A stretch of 64,000 nucleotides of DNA, taken from the NCBI GenBank assembly GCA_934572535.1, contig CAKTLJ010000006.1, positions 29,287 through 93,286 on the forward strand, given 5' to 3'. Shown here piece after piece: positions 23,830 to 32,679 of the stretch; the first letter of the stretch is position 1; each line of letters begins with the position of its first letter. The notes under the pieces are model-generated. The model was not told where the DNA came from and made no database searches. It worked only from the letters and a program-made list of their open reading frames with translations. This stretch comes from an uncultured Eubacteriales bacterium. Its GTDB lineage: Bacteria; Bacillota; Clostridia; Oscillospirales; Oscillospiraceae. The translations under genes were made by a program, and so were the position numbers.

Positions 23830-23870
23830 CCGGAAAGGCGCTTGACAGCGCCTTTCCGGAATGATATACT
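23830..23870 (+). promoter_or_regulatory. rplJL promoter with the -35 in the loop of a perfect palindrome
   Basis: TTGACA (23842-23847), 17 bases, TATACT (23865-23870). The -35 is exactly the six-base loop between CCGGAAAGGCGC (23830-23841) and GCGCCTTTCCGG (23848-23859). The hairpin may also help end the rplA transcript, though no T-run follows. Confidence 0.8.
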
Positions 23871-23879
23871 ATCACTCGT

Positions 23880-23977
23880 GTTCAAAGACAGTAGGCGCCC
23901 ATAAGTCCTACCGAGAATGCAGTATAAGATCGTCTCTTTGTGCTGTTTTGCGTCTTTGAATGCGAGACAGCATTTTT
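23880..23977 (+). ncRNA. L10 leader (ribosomal protein L10-L7/L12 autoregulatory RNA) with attenuator
   Basis: The stretch AAAGACAGTAGGCGCCC, then CCTACCGAGAATGC, is typical of the Firmicutes L10 leader bound by the L10(L7/L12)4 complex. It ends in a 13-pair terminator stem, TGCTGTTTTGCGT (23941-23953) with ATGCGAGACAGCA (23960-23972), followed by TTTTTC. Binding of L10 is expected to favour termination. It lies 22 bases before rplJ. Confidence 0.8.
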
Positions 23978-23999
23978 CATATTCTGGAGGTGAAACACC

Positions 24000-24533
24000 A
24001 TGCCTAACGCAAAAGTTCTCTCTGAGAAGCAGGCTATCGTGGCTGAGCTGACTGAAAAGCTGAAGGGCGCTTCCGCAGGCGTTCTGGTGGACTACAAGGG
24101 CATCTCTGTTGCTGAGGATACCGCTCTGCGCGCCGAGTGCCGCACCAACGAGCTGGATTACGCCGTTGTCAAGAACACCCTGCTGCGCTTCGCCATCAAG
24201 GATTGCGGTCTGGAGGAAATGGACGAGGCCCTGAACGGCACCACTTCCCTGGCTCTGTCCAACGGCGATCCCATCGCTCCCATGCGCGTGATCAACAAGT
24301 TCGCCAAGCAGTTCAACGGCTCCAAGTTCGTCATCAAGGCCGGCTTTATGGACGGTAAGGTCCTGCCCCTGGAGGAGATCATGGCTCTGGCCGAACTGCC
24401 CGCCAAGGACGTCCTGCAGGCTCAGGTCCTGGGCACCATGCTGGCTCCCATCACCAGCCTGGCTATCGTCCTGAAGGCGATCGCCGAGGAGAAGGGCGGC
24501 TTCGTGGAAGCAGAGGCTCCCGCCGCCGAGTAA
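24000..24533 (+). CDS. rplJ: Ribosomal protein L10
   Basis: A 177-residue base of the L7/L12 stalk. N-terminal rRNA-binding domain: SEKQAIVAELTEKLKGASAGVLVDYKGISVAEDTALR and VVKNTLLRFA. The C-terminal helix SLAIVLKAIAEEK that carries L7/L12 dimers is present. It follows a TGGAGGTG site and is regulated by the leader at 23880. Confidence 0.97.
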   Translation: MPNAKVLSEKQAIVAELTEKLKGASAGVLVDYKGISVAEDTALRAECRTNELDYAVVKNTLLRFAIKDCGLEEMDEALNGTTSLALSNGDPIAPMRVINKFAKQFNGSKFVIKAGFMDGKVLPLEEIMALAELPAKDVLQAQVLGTMLAPITSLAIVLKAIAEEKGGFVEAEAPAAE

Positions 24534-24594
24534 TTCCCCACACTGAAATCAAAATTACACAATTACACAACACATATTTTAGGAGGTAACTATC

Positions 24595-24966
24595 ATGGCT
24601 TCTGAGAAGATTACTGCCCTCATCGAAGAGGTTAAGGCTCTGACCGTTCTGGAGCTGTCCGAGCTGGTTCACGCACTGGAGGACGAGTTCGGCGTTTCCG
24701 CTGCTGCTATGGCTGCTCCCGCTGCTGGCGGCGCTGCTCCCGCTGCTGAGGAGAAGACCGAGTTCGACGTCGTTCTGGAGAACTTCGGCGCTGAGAAGGT
24801 CAAGGTCATCAAGGCTGTCCGCGAGATCACCGGCCTGGGCCTGGCTGACGCCAAGGCTGTCGTCGAGGCTGCCCCCAAGGCTGTCAAGGAAGGCGTCTCC
24901 AAGGACGAGGCTGAGGAGCTGAAGAAGAAGCTGGAAGACGTCGGCGCAAAGGTCTCCCTGAAGTAA
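24595..24966 (+). CDS. rplL: Ribosomal protein L7/L12
   Basis: A 123-residue stalk protein that recruits translation GTPases. The N-terminal dimerisation helix ([30 protein letters not shown]), the Ala/Pro hinge ([17 protein letters not shown]) and the C-terminal domain [39 protein letters not shown] are all present. An AGGAGGT site precedes it. Codons are strongly biased, as in highly expressed genes. Confidence 0.97.
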   Translation: MASEKITALIEEVKALTVLELSELVHALEDEFGVSAAAMAAPAAGGAAPAAEEKTEFDVVLENFGAEKVKVIKAVREITGLGLADAKAVVEAAPKAVKEGVSKDEAEELKKKLEDVGAKVSLK

Positions 24967-25014
24967 TTCAGACCCCGCCTTTTTCCAAACGCTTCGGCTT
25001 ACCGAGTGATATCC

Positions 25015-25052
25015 GCCCCCATGAAAACTTGGTTTTCATGGGGGCGTTTTCT
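25015..25052 (+). terminator. Terminator after rplL
   Basis: A 14-base perfect stem (GCCCCCATGAAAAC with its complement) and three-base loop, followed by GTTTTCTC. Confidence 0.85.
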
Positions 25053-25068
25053 CTTGTCCGCAAGGGCG

Positions 25069-25106
25069 AAAAAACGTCACGCAACCGGCATTGCGTGACG
25101 TTTTTC
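25069..25106. terminator. Terminator of the polC operon (bidirectional)
   Basis: ACGTCACGCAA (25074-25084) pairs with TTGCGTGACGT (25091-25101) around a six-base loop, flanked by A and T runs on the two sides. It lies five bases from the polC stop. Confidence 0.85.
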
Positions 25107-25110
25107 GTCC

Positions 25111-28100
25111 TTAAAAGAGGGAGATCTGGCTGGTCTCCGGCATGGAGCCCAATGCCCCGGCGGCCCGGAGCTGGTCCACGTGAGTCTTGGAGACCTTGGG
25201 GCAGGCGGCCAGCAGCTCCTCCTGGGAGATAAAGTGGCGGCCCGCCCGGTTCTCCACGATGGAGATGGCTGCCGTCTCCCCCAGGCCGGGAATGGCGGTG
25301 AAGGGCGGCAGGAGGGAATTCTTCTCCTCGTCCATGACGAACTTGGTCGCGTCCGACCGATAGAGGTCGATGGTTTCAAAGGTAAAGCCCCGGAGGTAGA
25401 ACTCGTAGCAGACCTCCAAGGTGACCATCATGTCCTCCTCCACGGCAGCGGCGTCCTTCTCCTTGGCGGCGATCTCCTTCATCTTCTGCTGGCAGACCTC
25501 CATCCCCCGGCACATGCAGGTGGCGTCCAGGGCCTTGGCCCGGATGGAGAAGTAGGCCGAGTAGAAGGCCAAGGGGCGGTGGACCTTGTACCAGGCGATG
25601 CGGAAGGCCATCATGACGTAGGCCACGGCGTGGGCCTTGGGGAAGAGGTAGCCGATCTTGGCCAGGGACTCGATGTACCAGTCGGGGACGTTGCTGGCCC
25701 GCATGGCCTCCTCCCAGCCCTCGTTGAAGCCGTTCTTCTTGACCTTGCCCTTGCGGACGGCCTCCATGATGTCGAAGGCCATCTTCGGCTCCACCCCCAT
25801 TTCCATCAGGTAGAGCATGATGTCGTCGCGGCAGCCCACGGTGGAGTCAACGTCGGCGGTGCCCGAGAGGATCAGGTCGCGGGCATTGCCCAGCCACACG
25901 TCGGTGCCGTGGGAGAAGCCCGACAGCCGGACCAGGGTGTTGAACTTCTCCGGCTGGGTGTCCATGAGCATCTGCCGGGTGAACTTGGTGTTGAACTCCG
26001 GCACGGCCACGGCCCCCGTGGGACCCAGGACGGGGTCCTCCTCATAGCCCAGGGGGGCGGAGTTGATGAAGATCTTCATGGTGTCCGCGTCGTCCAGGGG
26101 GATGGTCTGAGGATCGATGCCGGTGAGGTCCTGCATCATGCGGATCATGGTCGGGTCATCGTGCCCCAGCATGTCCAGCTTCAGGAGGTTGTCCTCCATC
26201 TTGTGGTAGTCGAAGTGGGTGGTGATGATGTCCGTCCCCGTGTCGTCAGCCGGGTGCTGGACGGGGCAGAAATCGTAGATCTCCTTGTCCTGGGGAATGA
26301 CCACCATGCCGCCGGGGTGCTGGCCGGTGGTCCGGCGGACCCCGGTGCAGCCCAGGGTCAGGCGGTTCTCCTCGGCCTTGGTCACGTGGAGGCCGCGGGC
26401 CGCCAGGTATTTCTTCACATAGCCATAGGCGGTCTTCTCGGCCACGGTGCCGATGGTCCCGGCCCGGAAGACGTGGCTCTCGCCAAAGAGCTCGAAGGTG
26501 TACCGGTGGGCGTTGGCCTGGTACTCACCGGAAAAGTTCAGGTCGATATCGGGGACCTTCTTGCCGCCGTAGCCCAGGAAGGTCTCGAAGGGGATGTCAA
26601 AGCCGTCCTTGACGTACTTGGTGCCGCAGACGGGACACCAGCCGTCGGGCATGTCCGCGCCGCAGCCGTGCCCCGCCCCGGCCTCGAAGTCGGCGTGCTT
26701 GCAGTTGGGGCAGCGGTAGTGGGGCGGCAGGGAGTTGACCTCGGTGATGCCCGAGAGGAAGGCCACGATGGAGGAGCCCACGGAGCCGCGGGAGCCAACC
26801 AGGTAGCCGTGCTCCAGGGAGTTCTGCACCAGCTTCTGCGCGGACATGTAGATGACGTCGTACTTTCGCTCGATGATGCCGGGCAGCTCCAGCTGGATGC
26901 GGTCCTTTACGATCTGGGGCGGGTCCTCGCCGTACAGCTCGTGGGCCTTGCCCCACACCAGGTCGTAGAGCTCCTTGTCGGAGTTTTCCAGCTTGGGGGC
27001 AAACAGGCCGTCGGGCAGGGGTTTGACCTCGTCGCACCAGGAGGCCACCAGCTGCGTGTTGGTCACCACCACCTCGTAGGCCTTCTCTTCGCCCAGGTAG
27101 GCAAACTCCTCCAACATCTCCTCCGTGGTGCGCAAGTAGAGGGGGTTGGGCGCGTCAGCGTCGTCAAAGCCCTTGGTGTCCAGGAGGACGTGGCGATAGG
27201 CCTCGTCCTCGGGGTCCAGGAAGTGAACGTCGCCGGTGGCGCAGACCGGCTTGCCCAGCTCCTCCCCCAAGCGGACCACCATGCGGTTCCACTGGCGGAT
27301 CTGCTCCCAGTCCCGGGCGATGGACTTGCCGTTCTTGTCGGGCCGGAGCATGAAGGCGTTGTTGGACAGGGGCTGGATCTCCAAATAGTCATACCAGGCG
27401 GCAATGCGGCAAAGCTCCTCCCAGTCCTTCCCCCGGACGATGGCCTGATACAGCTCACCGGCCTCGCAGGCGGAGCCGAGGATCAGGCCCTCTCGGTTGG
27501 CGTTGATCTCGCTCTTGGGCATGATGGGAAAGCGCTTGAAGTATTGCAGGTGGCTCAGGGAGATGAGCTTATAGAGGTTGCGCAGGCCGGTCTGGTTCCT
27601 GGCCAGGACGATCAGGTGCTTGGGCATCCGCTTGGCCTTGCCCAGCGAGCTGGTCTTGGAGAGGTTGGCGTTGACCTGCTGGAGCTTGTCCACGCCCCGG
27701 TCCCGGAGCATCTGGATGAAGGGCACCAGCATATGGCCCACCATGGCCGCGTCGTCAGAGGCCCGGTGATGGTTGAAGTCGGGCAGGTTCAGGTGGCGGC
27801 AGACGACGTCCAGCTTGTACTTGCCCAGCTCAGGCAGAAGGTTCTGGGCCAGGGGCAGGGTGTCCAGATAGGTGGGGGTAAAGGGGATATTGCAGCGCTG
27901 GCAGCCCTCCCGCACAAAGCCGATGTCGAACTCGGCGTTGTGGGCGGCGAGGGGCCGTCCATCCACAAAGTCCAAAAAGGCCCGGATGGCCTCCTCCTGG
28001 CTGGGCGCGCCGATGAGCATATCGTCGGTGATGCCGGTGAGCTGGATGATGTTGGGAGGCAGGGGGCGCTGGGGATCCACGAAGGTCTGGAACCTCTCCT

Positions 28101-29304
28101 TGACCTCTCCCCCCTCCAGGACCACCGCGCCGATCTCCGTGATCAGGTCGGTCTTTTTGTTCAGGCCGGTGGTCTCCAGGTCGAAGCAGACCATGGGTCC
28201 GTCCAGATCCTGGTCCTGGCTCCCCCGGACGGTCAGCTTCTCGTCCACGTCGTTGATGTAATAGGCCTCGGTGCCCAGGAGGGCCTTGATCTTTCCGTTG
28301 GCAGCGCTCCAGGCGTCGGGGAAGGACTGGGCCACGCCATGGTCGGTGATGGCAATGGCGGGGTGGCCCCAGGAGATGGCCCGCTTCACCGCATCCTTGG
28401 TGTCGGTCAGGGCGTCCATCAGGGACATGCGGGTGTGGAGGTGAAGCTCCACCCGCTTTTCCGGGGCGTTGTCCTTCTTCCCCTTCTTCTCCGCCGTCTC
28501 GATGATCATGGGTTCCAGGACCATGTCGTTGTCGAAGCGGTTCAGATTCAGGCGGCCGGAGATCTTCAGGTGCTGCCCGGTCTTCACCCCGTTGACGATG
28601 GGCAGGCCCTCGTTTCCGGGCATGAAGCCGCTGACCCGGATGGAGGAGGTGTAGTCGGTGACGTCAAAGCTGATGACCCAGGCGTTGCGCTTTTTCAGCT
28701 CCCGGTGCTCGACGGCGAAGACGTCGCCCTCCACCACCACCACGCCCATGTCCAGCTCCAGGGTGTTCATGGGGATCGGCTTCTTCTTGATCTGGCGGCT
28801 GCCAAAGATGCGGTTGGCCGAGAAGGCCCGCTCCGCCTCGTGGGCGGCCATGGCCTCCTTCATGGCCTTCTGCCGAAGGGCCTCGGTCTGCTGGAAGATG
28901 TGCGCCTGCTCGTCGCTCGGCGGCGCAGACGGGACCGGCGGCGCGTCGGGCGGCGGCGCGTCGTCAAAGACGAAGGGCGGTTCCTCCGGCGGCGCGTCGT
29001 CAAAGACAAAGGGCGGCTCCTCCTCCGGCTCCGCCAGCGCCTGGGCGCAGCACACGGCAGGCTCCGGGGAGAGCGGGCGCAGCACCGCCTGGTTCAGGCG
29101 ATAGAGCCGGACCAGGTCGGCCTCCACCCGCTGCAAGAGCGCCGGGTCAGGAGGCGTGGGGCAGAGCAGCTGGGCCTCTATGGTGCGGGCGGTGCTGTCC
29201 ATCACCGCCCCGGTGACCAGCCATGGCTCCAGGACCGCATACAGGGCCGGGTCAGGCTGGTAGGGAGAAAAGAGTTCAAAAAAGGGCAGGTTTTTCTCTG
29301 GCAT
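25111..29304 (-). CDS. polC: DNA polymerase III alpha subunit, PolC type
   Basis: A 1397-residue Gram-positive replicative polymerase with built-in proofreading. Order: N-terminal domain (about 1-90), an acidic/proline-rich linker with a tandem repeat (95-118), an OB-fold (VVVEGDVFAVEHRELKKRNAWVISFDVTDYTSSIRV), the PHP domain (ELHLHTRMSLMDALT), the DEDD exonuclease inserted in PHP (MVCFDLETTGLNKKTDLITE), the zinc-binding stretch CPNCKHADFEAG to CPVCG, the catalytic palm PDIDLNFSGEYQ, and the C-terminal helix-hairpin-helix (AIPGLGETAAISIVEN). The family runs about 1430-1470, so it is slightly short. It ends an operon that begins at pyrH. Confidence 0.97.
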   Translation of the reverse strand: MPEKNLPFFELFSPYQPDPALYAVLEPWLVTGAVMDSTARTIEAQLLCPTPPDPALLQRVEADLVRLYRLNQAVLRPLSPEPAVCCAQALAEPEEEPPFVFDDAPPEEPPFVFDDAPPPDAPPVPSAPPSDEQAHIFQQTEALRQKAMKEAMAAHEAERAFSANRIFGSRQIKKKPIPMNTLELDMGVVVVEGDVFAVEHRELKKRNAWVISFDVTDYTSSIRVSGFMPGNEGLPIVNGVKTGQHLKISGRLNLNRFDNDMVLEPMIIETAEKKGKKDNAPEKRVELHLHTRMSLMDALTDTKDAVKRAISWGHPAIAITDHGVAQSFPDAWSAANGKIKALLGTEAYYINDVDEKLTVRGSQDQDLDGPMVCFDLETTGLNKKTDLITEIGAVVLEGGEVKERFQTFVDPQRPLPPNIIQLTGITDDMLIGAPSQEEAIRAFLDFVDGRPLAAHNAEFDIGFVREGCQRCNIPFTPTYLDTLPLAQNLLPELGKYKLDVVCRHLNLPDFNHHRASDDAAMVGHMLVPFIQMLRDRGVDKLQQVNANLSKTSSLGKAKRMPKHLIVLARNQTGLRNLYKLISLSHLQYFKRFPIMPKSEINANREGLILGSACEAGELYQAIVRGKDWEELCRIAAWYDYLEIQPLSNNAFMLRPDKNGKSIARDWEQIRQWNRMVVRLGEELGKPVCATGDVHFLDPEDEAYRHVLLDTKGFDDADAPNPLYLRTTEEMLEEFAYLGEEKAYEVVVTNTQLVASWCDEVKPLPDGLFAPKLENSDKELYDLVWGKAHELYGEDPPQIVKDRIQLELPGIIERKYDVIYMSAQKLVQNSLEHGYLVGSRGSVGSSIVAFLSGITEVNSLPPHYRCPNCKHADFEAGAGHGCGADMPDGWCPVCGTKYVKDGFDIPFETFLGYGGKKVPDIDLNFSGEYQANAHRYTFELFGESHVFRAGTIGTVAEKTAYGYVKKYLAARGLHVTKAEENRLTLGCTGVRRTTGQHPGGMVVIPQDKEIYDFCPVQHPADDTGTDIITTHFDYHKMEDNLLKLDMLGHDDPTMIRMMQDLTGIDPQTIPLDDADTMKIFINSAPLGYEEDPVLGPTGAVAVPEFNTKFTRQMLMDTQPEKFNTLVRLSGFSHGTDVWLGNARDLILSGTADVDSTVGCRDDIMLYLMEMGVEPKMAFDIMEAVRKGKVKKNGFNEGWEEAMRASNVPDWYIESLAKIGYLFPKAHAVAYVMMAFRIAWYKVHRPLAFYSAYFSIRAKALDATCMCRGMEVCQQKMKEIAAKEKDAAAVEEDMMVTLEVCYEFYLRGFTFETIDLYRSDATKFVMDEEKNSLLPPFTAIPGLGETAAISIVENRAGRHFISQEELLAACPKVSKTHVDQLRAAGALGSMPETSQISLF
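28951..29022 (-). repeat. Tandem 36-bp repeat in the polC linker
   Basis: It encodes EEPPFVFDDAPP twice back to back (residues 95-106 and 107-118), followed by a third degenerate proline-rich stretch. The bases are also almost identical, so the copies are recent or actively maintained. Confidence 0.85.
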
Positions 29305-29319
29305 GGGTGGTTCCTTCCT

Positions 29320-30360
29320 TTAAGGTATCTCGTCGATCAGGGCCATCAGCTCGTCCAGCAGGTCCTCCTGCGGGACCTTTTTCAGCACCTGGCCGTGGCG
29401 GAAGAGCATCCCGAAGCCGTTGCCCCCGGCAATGCCCACGTCAGCGGCGGAGGCCTCGCCGGGGCCATTGACCACGCAGCCCATGACCGCCACGGTGATG
29501 GGCTTCTTCACGTCCTTCAGCCGCTCCTCCACCGCCTTGGCCAGGGGGATCAGGTCGATCTTCGTGCGGCCGCAGGTGGGGCAGGCGATCAGGTCGGGGC
29601 CGTCCTTCCGGAGGCCCACCGCCTTGAGGATGTCCTTGGCGGCATAGATCTCCTCCACCGGGTCGGCGGTCAGGGTGACCCGCAGGGTGTCGCCGATGCC
29701 CAGGGCCAGCAGGCCGCCGATGCCGACGGCGGATTTCAGCGTCCCCATGCGGGTGGTCCCGGCCTCGGTGACGCCCAGGTGGAGGGGATAGTCCGACTGC
29801 TGGCTCATCAGCTGATAGGCCTGCATGGTGATGGGCACGTGGGAGGCTTTCAGGGAGACGCAGATATCGTCGAAGTCATAGCGGTTGAGCAGGGCGATGT
29901 GGCCGAAGGCCGAGTCCACCATGGCCTGGGGCGTGACCCCGCCGTACTTGGCCAGCAGGGGCTTCTCCAGGGAGCCGCCGTTGACTCCGATGCGGATGGG
30001 GATGTTCTTTCGGGCGCAGGCGTTGGCCACAGCCCGCACCCGCTCCGGTTCCCCGATGTTGCCGGGGTTGATGCGGACCTTGTCCGCCCCGACCTCGATG
30101 CACTCCAGGGCCAGCTTGTAGTTGAAGTGGATGTCCACCACCAGGGGCAGGTCGATCTGCTCCTTGATGGCCCCCACGGCCTTGGCCGCCGCCAGGTTGG
30201 GCACGGCCACCCGGACGATTTGACACCCGGCGGCCGCCAGGCGGCGGATCTGGGCCACGGTGGCCTCCACGTCGTCGGTGGGGGTGTTGGTCATGGACTG
30301 GATGGAAACGGGGGCGCCCCCGCCAACGGGAACGCCGCCCACAAAAATTTTCTTTGTCAT
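29320..30360 (-). CDS. ispG: 4-hydroxy-3-methylbut-2-enyl diphosphate synthase (IspG/GcpE)
   Basis: A 346-residue Fe4S4 enzyme of the methylerythritol phosphate isoprenoid route. N-terminal TIM barrel: VGGVPVGGGAPVSIQSMTNTPTDDVEATV and PLVVDIHFNYKLALE. Cluster-binding region: CPTCGRTKIDLIPLAKAVEERL and VMGCVVNGPGEASAADVGIAGG (three Cys plus the ligand Glu). The length is that of the short bacterial form. It begins three bases after the rseP stop. With dxr it supplies IPP for undecaprenyl phosphate made by the neighbouring uppS. Confidence 0.96.
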   Translation of the reverse strand: MTKKIFVGGVPVGGGAPVSIQSMTNTPTDDVEATVAQIRRLAAAGCQIVRVAVPNLAAAKAVGAIKEQIDLPLVVDIHFNYKLALECIEVGADKVRINPGNIGEPERVRAVANACARKNIPIRIGVNGGSLEKPLLAKYGGVTPQAMVDSAFGHIALLNRYDFDDICVSLKASHVPITMQAYQLMSQQSDYPLHLGVTEAGTTRMGTLKSAVGIGGLLALGIGDTLRVTLTADPVEEIYAAKDILKAVGLRKDGPDLIACPTCGRTKIDLIPLAKAVEERLKDVKKPITVAVMGCVVNGPGEASAADVGIAGGNGFGMLFRHGQVLKKVPQEDLLDELMALIDEIP

Positions 30361-30363
30361 ACG

Positions 30364-31422
30364 TCAGTTCACCAGCTTTATTACGTCGCTGAAGGTCACA
30401 ACGATCATCAGCAGGATGAGCAGGAGGAAGCCTCCCGCATTGAGATAGGCCTCGTACTTGGGGTCGATGGGCCGACGGGTCAGCAGATACCAGAGCTCGC
30501 TGACCAGCAGCAGGAAGACCCGGCCGCCGTCCAGGGCGGGGATCGGCAGCATATTCATGATGGCCAGGTTCACGGCGATGAGGGCGATGATATAGCAGAC
30601 ATTGCGCAGGCCGTTGGCCACGGAGCTGCTCTGGCTGCCTGCCTCCCCCAGGTAGGTCACGATGCCCACGGGGCCGGACATGTCCTGCAAGCCCACCTGG
30701 CCGCTGACCAGCATACCCAAGCCGGTCCAGACCGACCGGGCAAAGTAGAGGCAGGTCTTCCAGCTCTGCGTCAGGACGCCCAGGGGGGTGGCCTTCTCCG
30801 TGTCGAAATAGAGGCCGTACATGGTCACCGTCTTCCCCTCCACCGTGTATTCCCGGAGGTTCAGGGGCAGGTCGTGGAGCGTCACCCGCTCCCCGCTGCG
30901 CTCCACCACCAGGTCCTTGGTCTGGCCCTGGGCGGTGGAGAGGCAGGCAGACACGTCGGAGTACACGCGGACCTTTTTCCCGTTGATCTCCAGGATGCGG
31001 TCCCCCGGCATCAGGCCGTTCTCTCCGGCGCAGGGGAAGTCCTCCACGAAGTCCTTCACCACCGGCACAACATAGCTTCCGGCGGAGGTGAAGAGGATGG
31101 CCACCAGGAGAAATCCCGCCAGGAAGTTGAAGGCCGACCCGGCCACCAAGATCACGATCTTCTTCCAGGGCGACTTGGTCGAAAAGGACCGGGGAGACTC
31201 ACTCTTCTCGTTCTCCCCTTCCATGGCGCAGTAGCCGCCGATGGGGAAGGCGCGCAGGGAGTAGAGGGTCTCCCCTCTCTGCCTGGTGAAGAGGGCCGGG
31301 CCCATGCCGATGGCAAACTCGTTGACCTGAACGTCCAGCTTTTTGGCCGCCAGGAAATGGCCCGCCTCGTGAACGGCGATGAGCAGGCCGAAGAGAAGGA
31401 CACCGATGATGATATAGAGCAA
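30364..31422 (-). CDS. rseP: Site-2 intramembrane metalloprotease RseP/RasP
   Basis: A 352-residue zinc protease that cuts membrane-spanning anti-sigma factors and signal-peptide remnants. The zinc motif HEAGH lies in the first helix (LLFGLLIAVHEAGHFLAAKKLDVQVNEFAIGMGP). A PDZ domain occupies about 140-220 (GLMPGDRILEINGKKVRVYSD). The LDGGRV motif (MLPIPALDGGRVFLLL) supplies the third ligand. I place the start at TTG 31422 because GAGGTGA lies six bases upstream and the family begins MLYIIIGVLLFGLL; a longer frame reaches 31515 into the dxr end. Confidence 0.94.
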   Translation of the reverse strand: MLYIIIGVLLFGLLIAVHEAGHFLAAKKLDVQVNEFAIGMGPALFTRQRGETLYSLRAFPIGGYCAMEGENEKSESPRSFSTKSPWKKIVILVAGSAFNFLAGFLLVAILFTSAGSYVVPVVKDFVEDFPCAGENGLMPGDRILEINGKKVRVYSDVSACLSTAQGQTKDLVVERSGERVTLHDLPLNLREYTVEGKTVTMYGLYFDTEKATPLGVLTQSWKTCLYFARSVWTGLGMLVSGQVGLQDMSGPVGIVTYLGEAGSQSSSVANGLRNVCYIIALIAVNLAIMNMLPIPALDGGRVFLLLVSELWYLLTRRPIDPKYEAYLNAGGFLLLILLMIVVTFSDVIKLVN

Positions 31423-31511
31423 ATTGGTCACCTCGCGTGGGTCGTTCTGAGAAAGCGCGATCCTCGCTGCCTCAGGAAAAGCGGATGGGAGCCGTCCGGG
31501 ACGCGCTGCGC

Positions 31512-32666
31512 TCACCGCGCCGCGCAGAATTCCTCCGCCGCGGCCCGGGCCCGTTTGTCCGCCCGGTGGATGGCGTCCAGGGTGAGGGGCTCCTCCCTGG
31601 GTACCGCGGTCAGGGCGTGTTCCACCGCCCGGGGAATGTCCGGGAAGGAGATCTTCTCCTCCAGGAATCTGGCCACCGCCACCTCGTTGGCCCCGTTCAG
31701 AATGGCCGGGGCCGTGCCGCCCTCCTTGGCTGCCTCGATGGCCAGGGCCAGGCAGCGGAAGGCCTCCGTGTCGGGGCGGGCAAAGGTCAGGCTCCCGCAG
31801 GAGAGCAGGTCCAGCTCCTTGGCGGGACCGGTCGTTCGCTCCGGCCAGGACAGGGCGTACTGGATGGGCAGGCGCATGTCGGGGCTGCCCAGCTGGGCAA
31901 TGACGCTGTTATCACAGTATTCCACCGCGGAGTGCAGTATGCTCTCCCGATGGACCAAGATCTGAATTTTTTCCGGGGGAACGTCAAAAAGGGACATGGC
32001 CTCCAAAAGCTCCAGCCCCTTGTTCATCAAGGTGGCCGAGTCGATGGTGACCTTGGCCCCCATGGACCAGTTCGGGTGCTTGAGGGCGCGGGCCGGGGTG
32101 ACCGCCTCCAGCGCCTGCCGGGTCCAGCCGAAGAAGGGACCGCCGGAGGCGGTCAGGAGGATGCGCTTGATCTCCTTGTGCGCGCTGCCCTGAAGGCTCT
32201 GGAAGATGGCCGAGTGCTCGGAGTCCACGGGGACGATCTCCGCCCCCTTCTCCTTGGCCCGCCCCATCACCAGAGGCCCGGCGCAGACCAGGGTCTCCTT
32301 GTTGGCCAGGGCAATGCGCTTGCCTTCGTCGATGGCGGCCAGGGTGGGCTCCAGCCCGGCGATGCCCACCAGGGCTGTGACCACCGTGTCTGCCTCCGGC
32401 AGGGAGGCCACCGCCAGGACGCCCTCCTCCCCGGCCAGGACCCGGATGTCGGTGTCCGCCAGCCGCGCCTGTAAAGCAGCAGCGGCGGCAGCATCCGCCG
32501 CCGCCACGAGAATGGGCTTGAAAATACGAGCCTGCTGCTCCAACAGGTCAACGCTCTTGTTGGCCGTCAGCGCGGCCACACGGATGCCACAGCTCTCAGC
32601 GACGTCCAGGGTCTGGGTGCCGATGGAGCCGGTGGAGCCGAGAATAGAAATGCTGCGTTGGATCAT
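31512..32666 (-). CDS. dxr: 1-deoxy-D-xylulose 5-phosphate reductoisomerase
   Basis: A 384-residue NADPH enzyme making methylerythritol phosphate. N-terminal Rossmann motif SILGSTGSIGTQTLDV; ALANKETLVCAG; the metal and substrate stretch VPVDSEHSAIFQSLQG; SGGPFFG; and HPNWSMGAKVTIDSATLMNKGLELLEAMSLF, all intact. The length is normal. It follows cdsA by 13 bases. Confidence 0.96.
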   Translation of the reverse strand: MIQRSISILGSTGSIGTQTLDVAESCGIRVAALTANKSVDLLEQQARIFKPILVAAADAAAAAALQARLADTDIRVLAGEEGVLAVASLPEADTVVTALVGIAGLEPTLAAIDEGKRIALANKETLVCAGPLVMGRAKEKGAEIVPVDSEHSAIFQSLQGSAHKEIKRILLTASGGPFFGWTRQALEAVTPARALKHPNWSMGAKVTIDSATLMNKGLELLEAMSLFDVPPEKIQILVHRESILHSAVEYCDNSVIAQLGSPDMRLPIQYALSWPERTTGPAKELDLLSCGSLTFARPDTEAFRCLALAIEAAKEGGTAPAILNGANEVAVARFLEEKISFPDIPRAVEHALTAVPREEPLTLDAIHRADKRARAAAEEFCAAR

Positions 32667-32679
32667 ACGTATTCGCCTC

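Noticed and set aside
25180..31965. A 2261-codon plus-strand open frame spanning polC, ispG, rseP and part of dxr.
   Set aside because: It is antisense to four well-recognised genes; its translation is compositionally a mirror of GC-rich codons and matches nothing.
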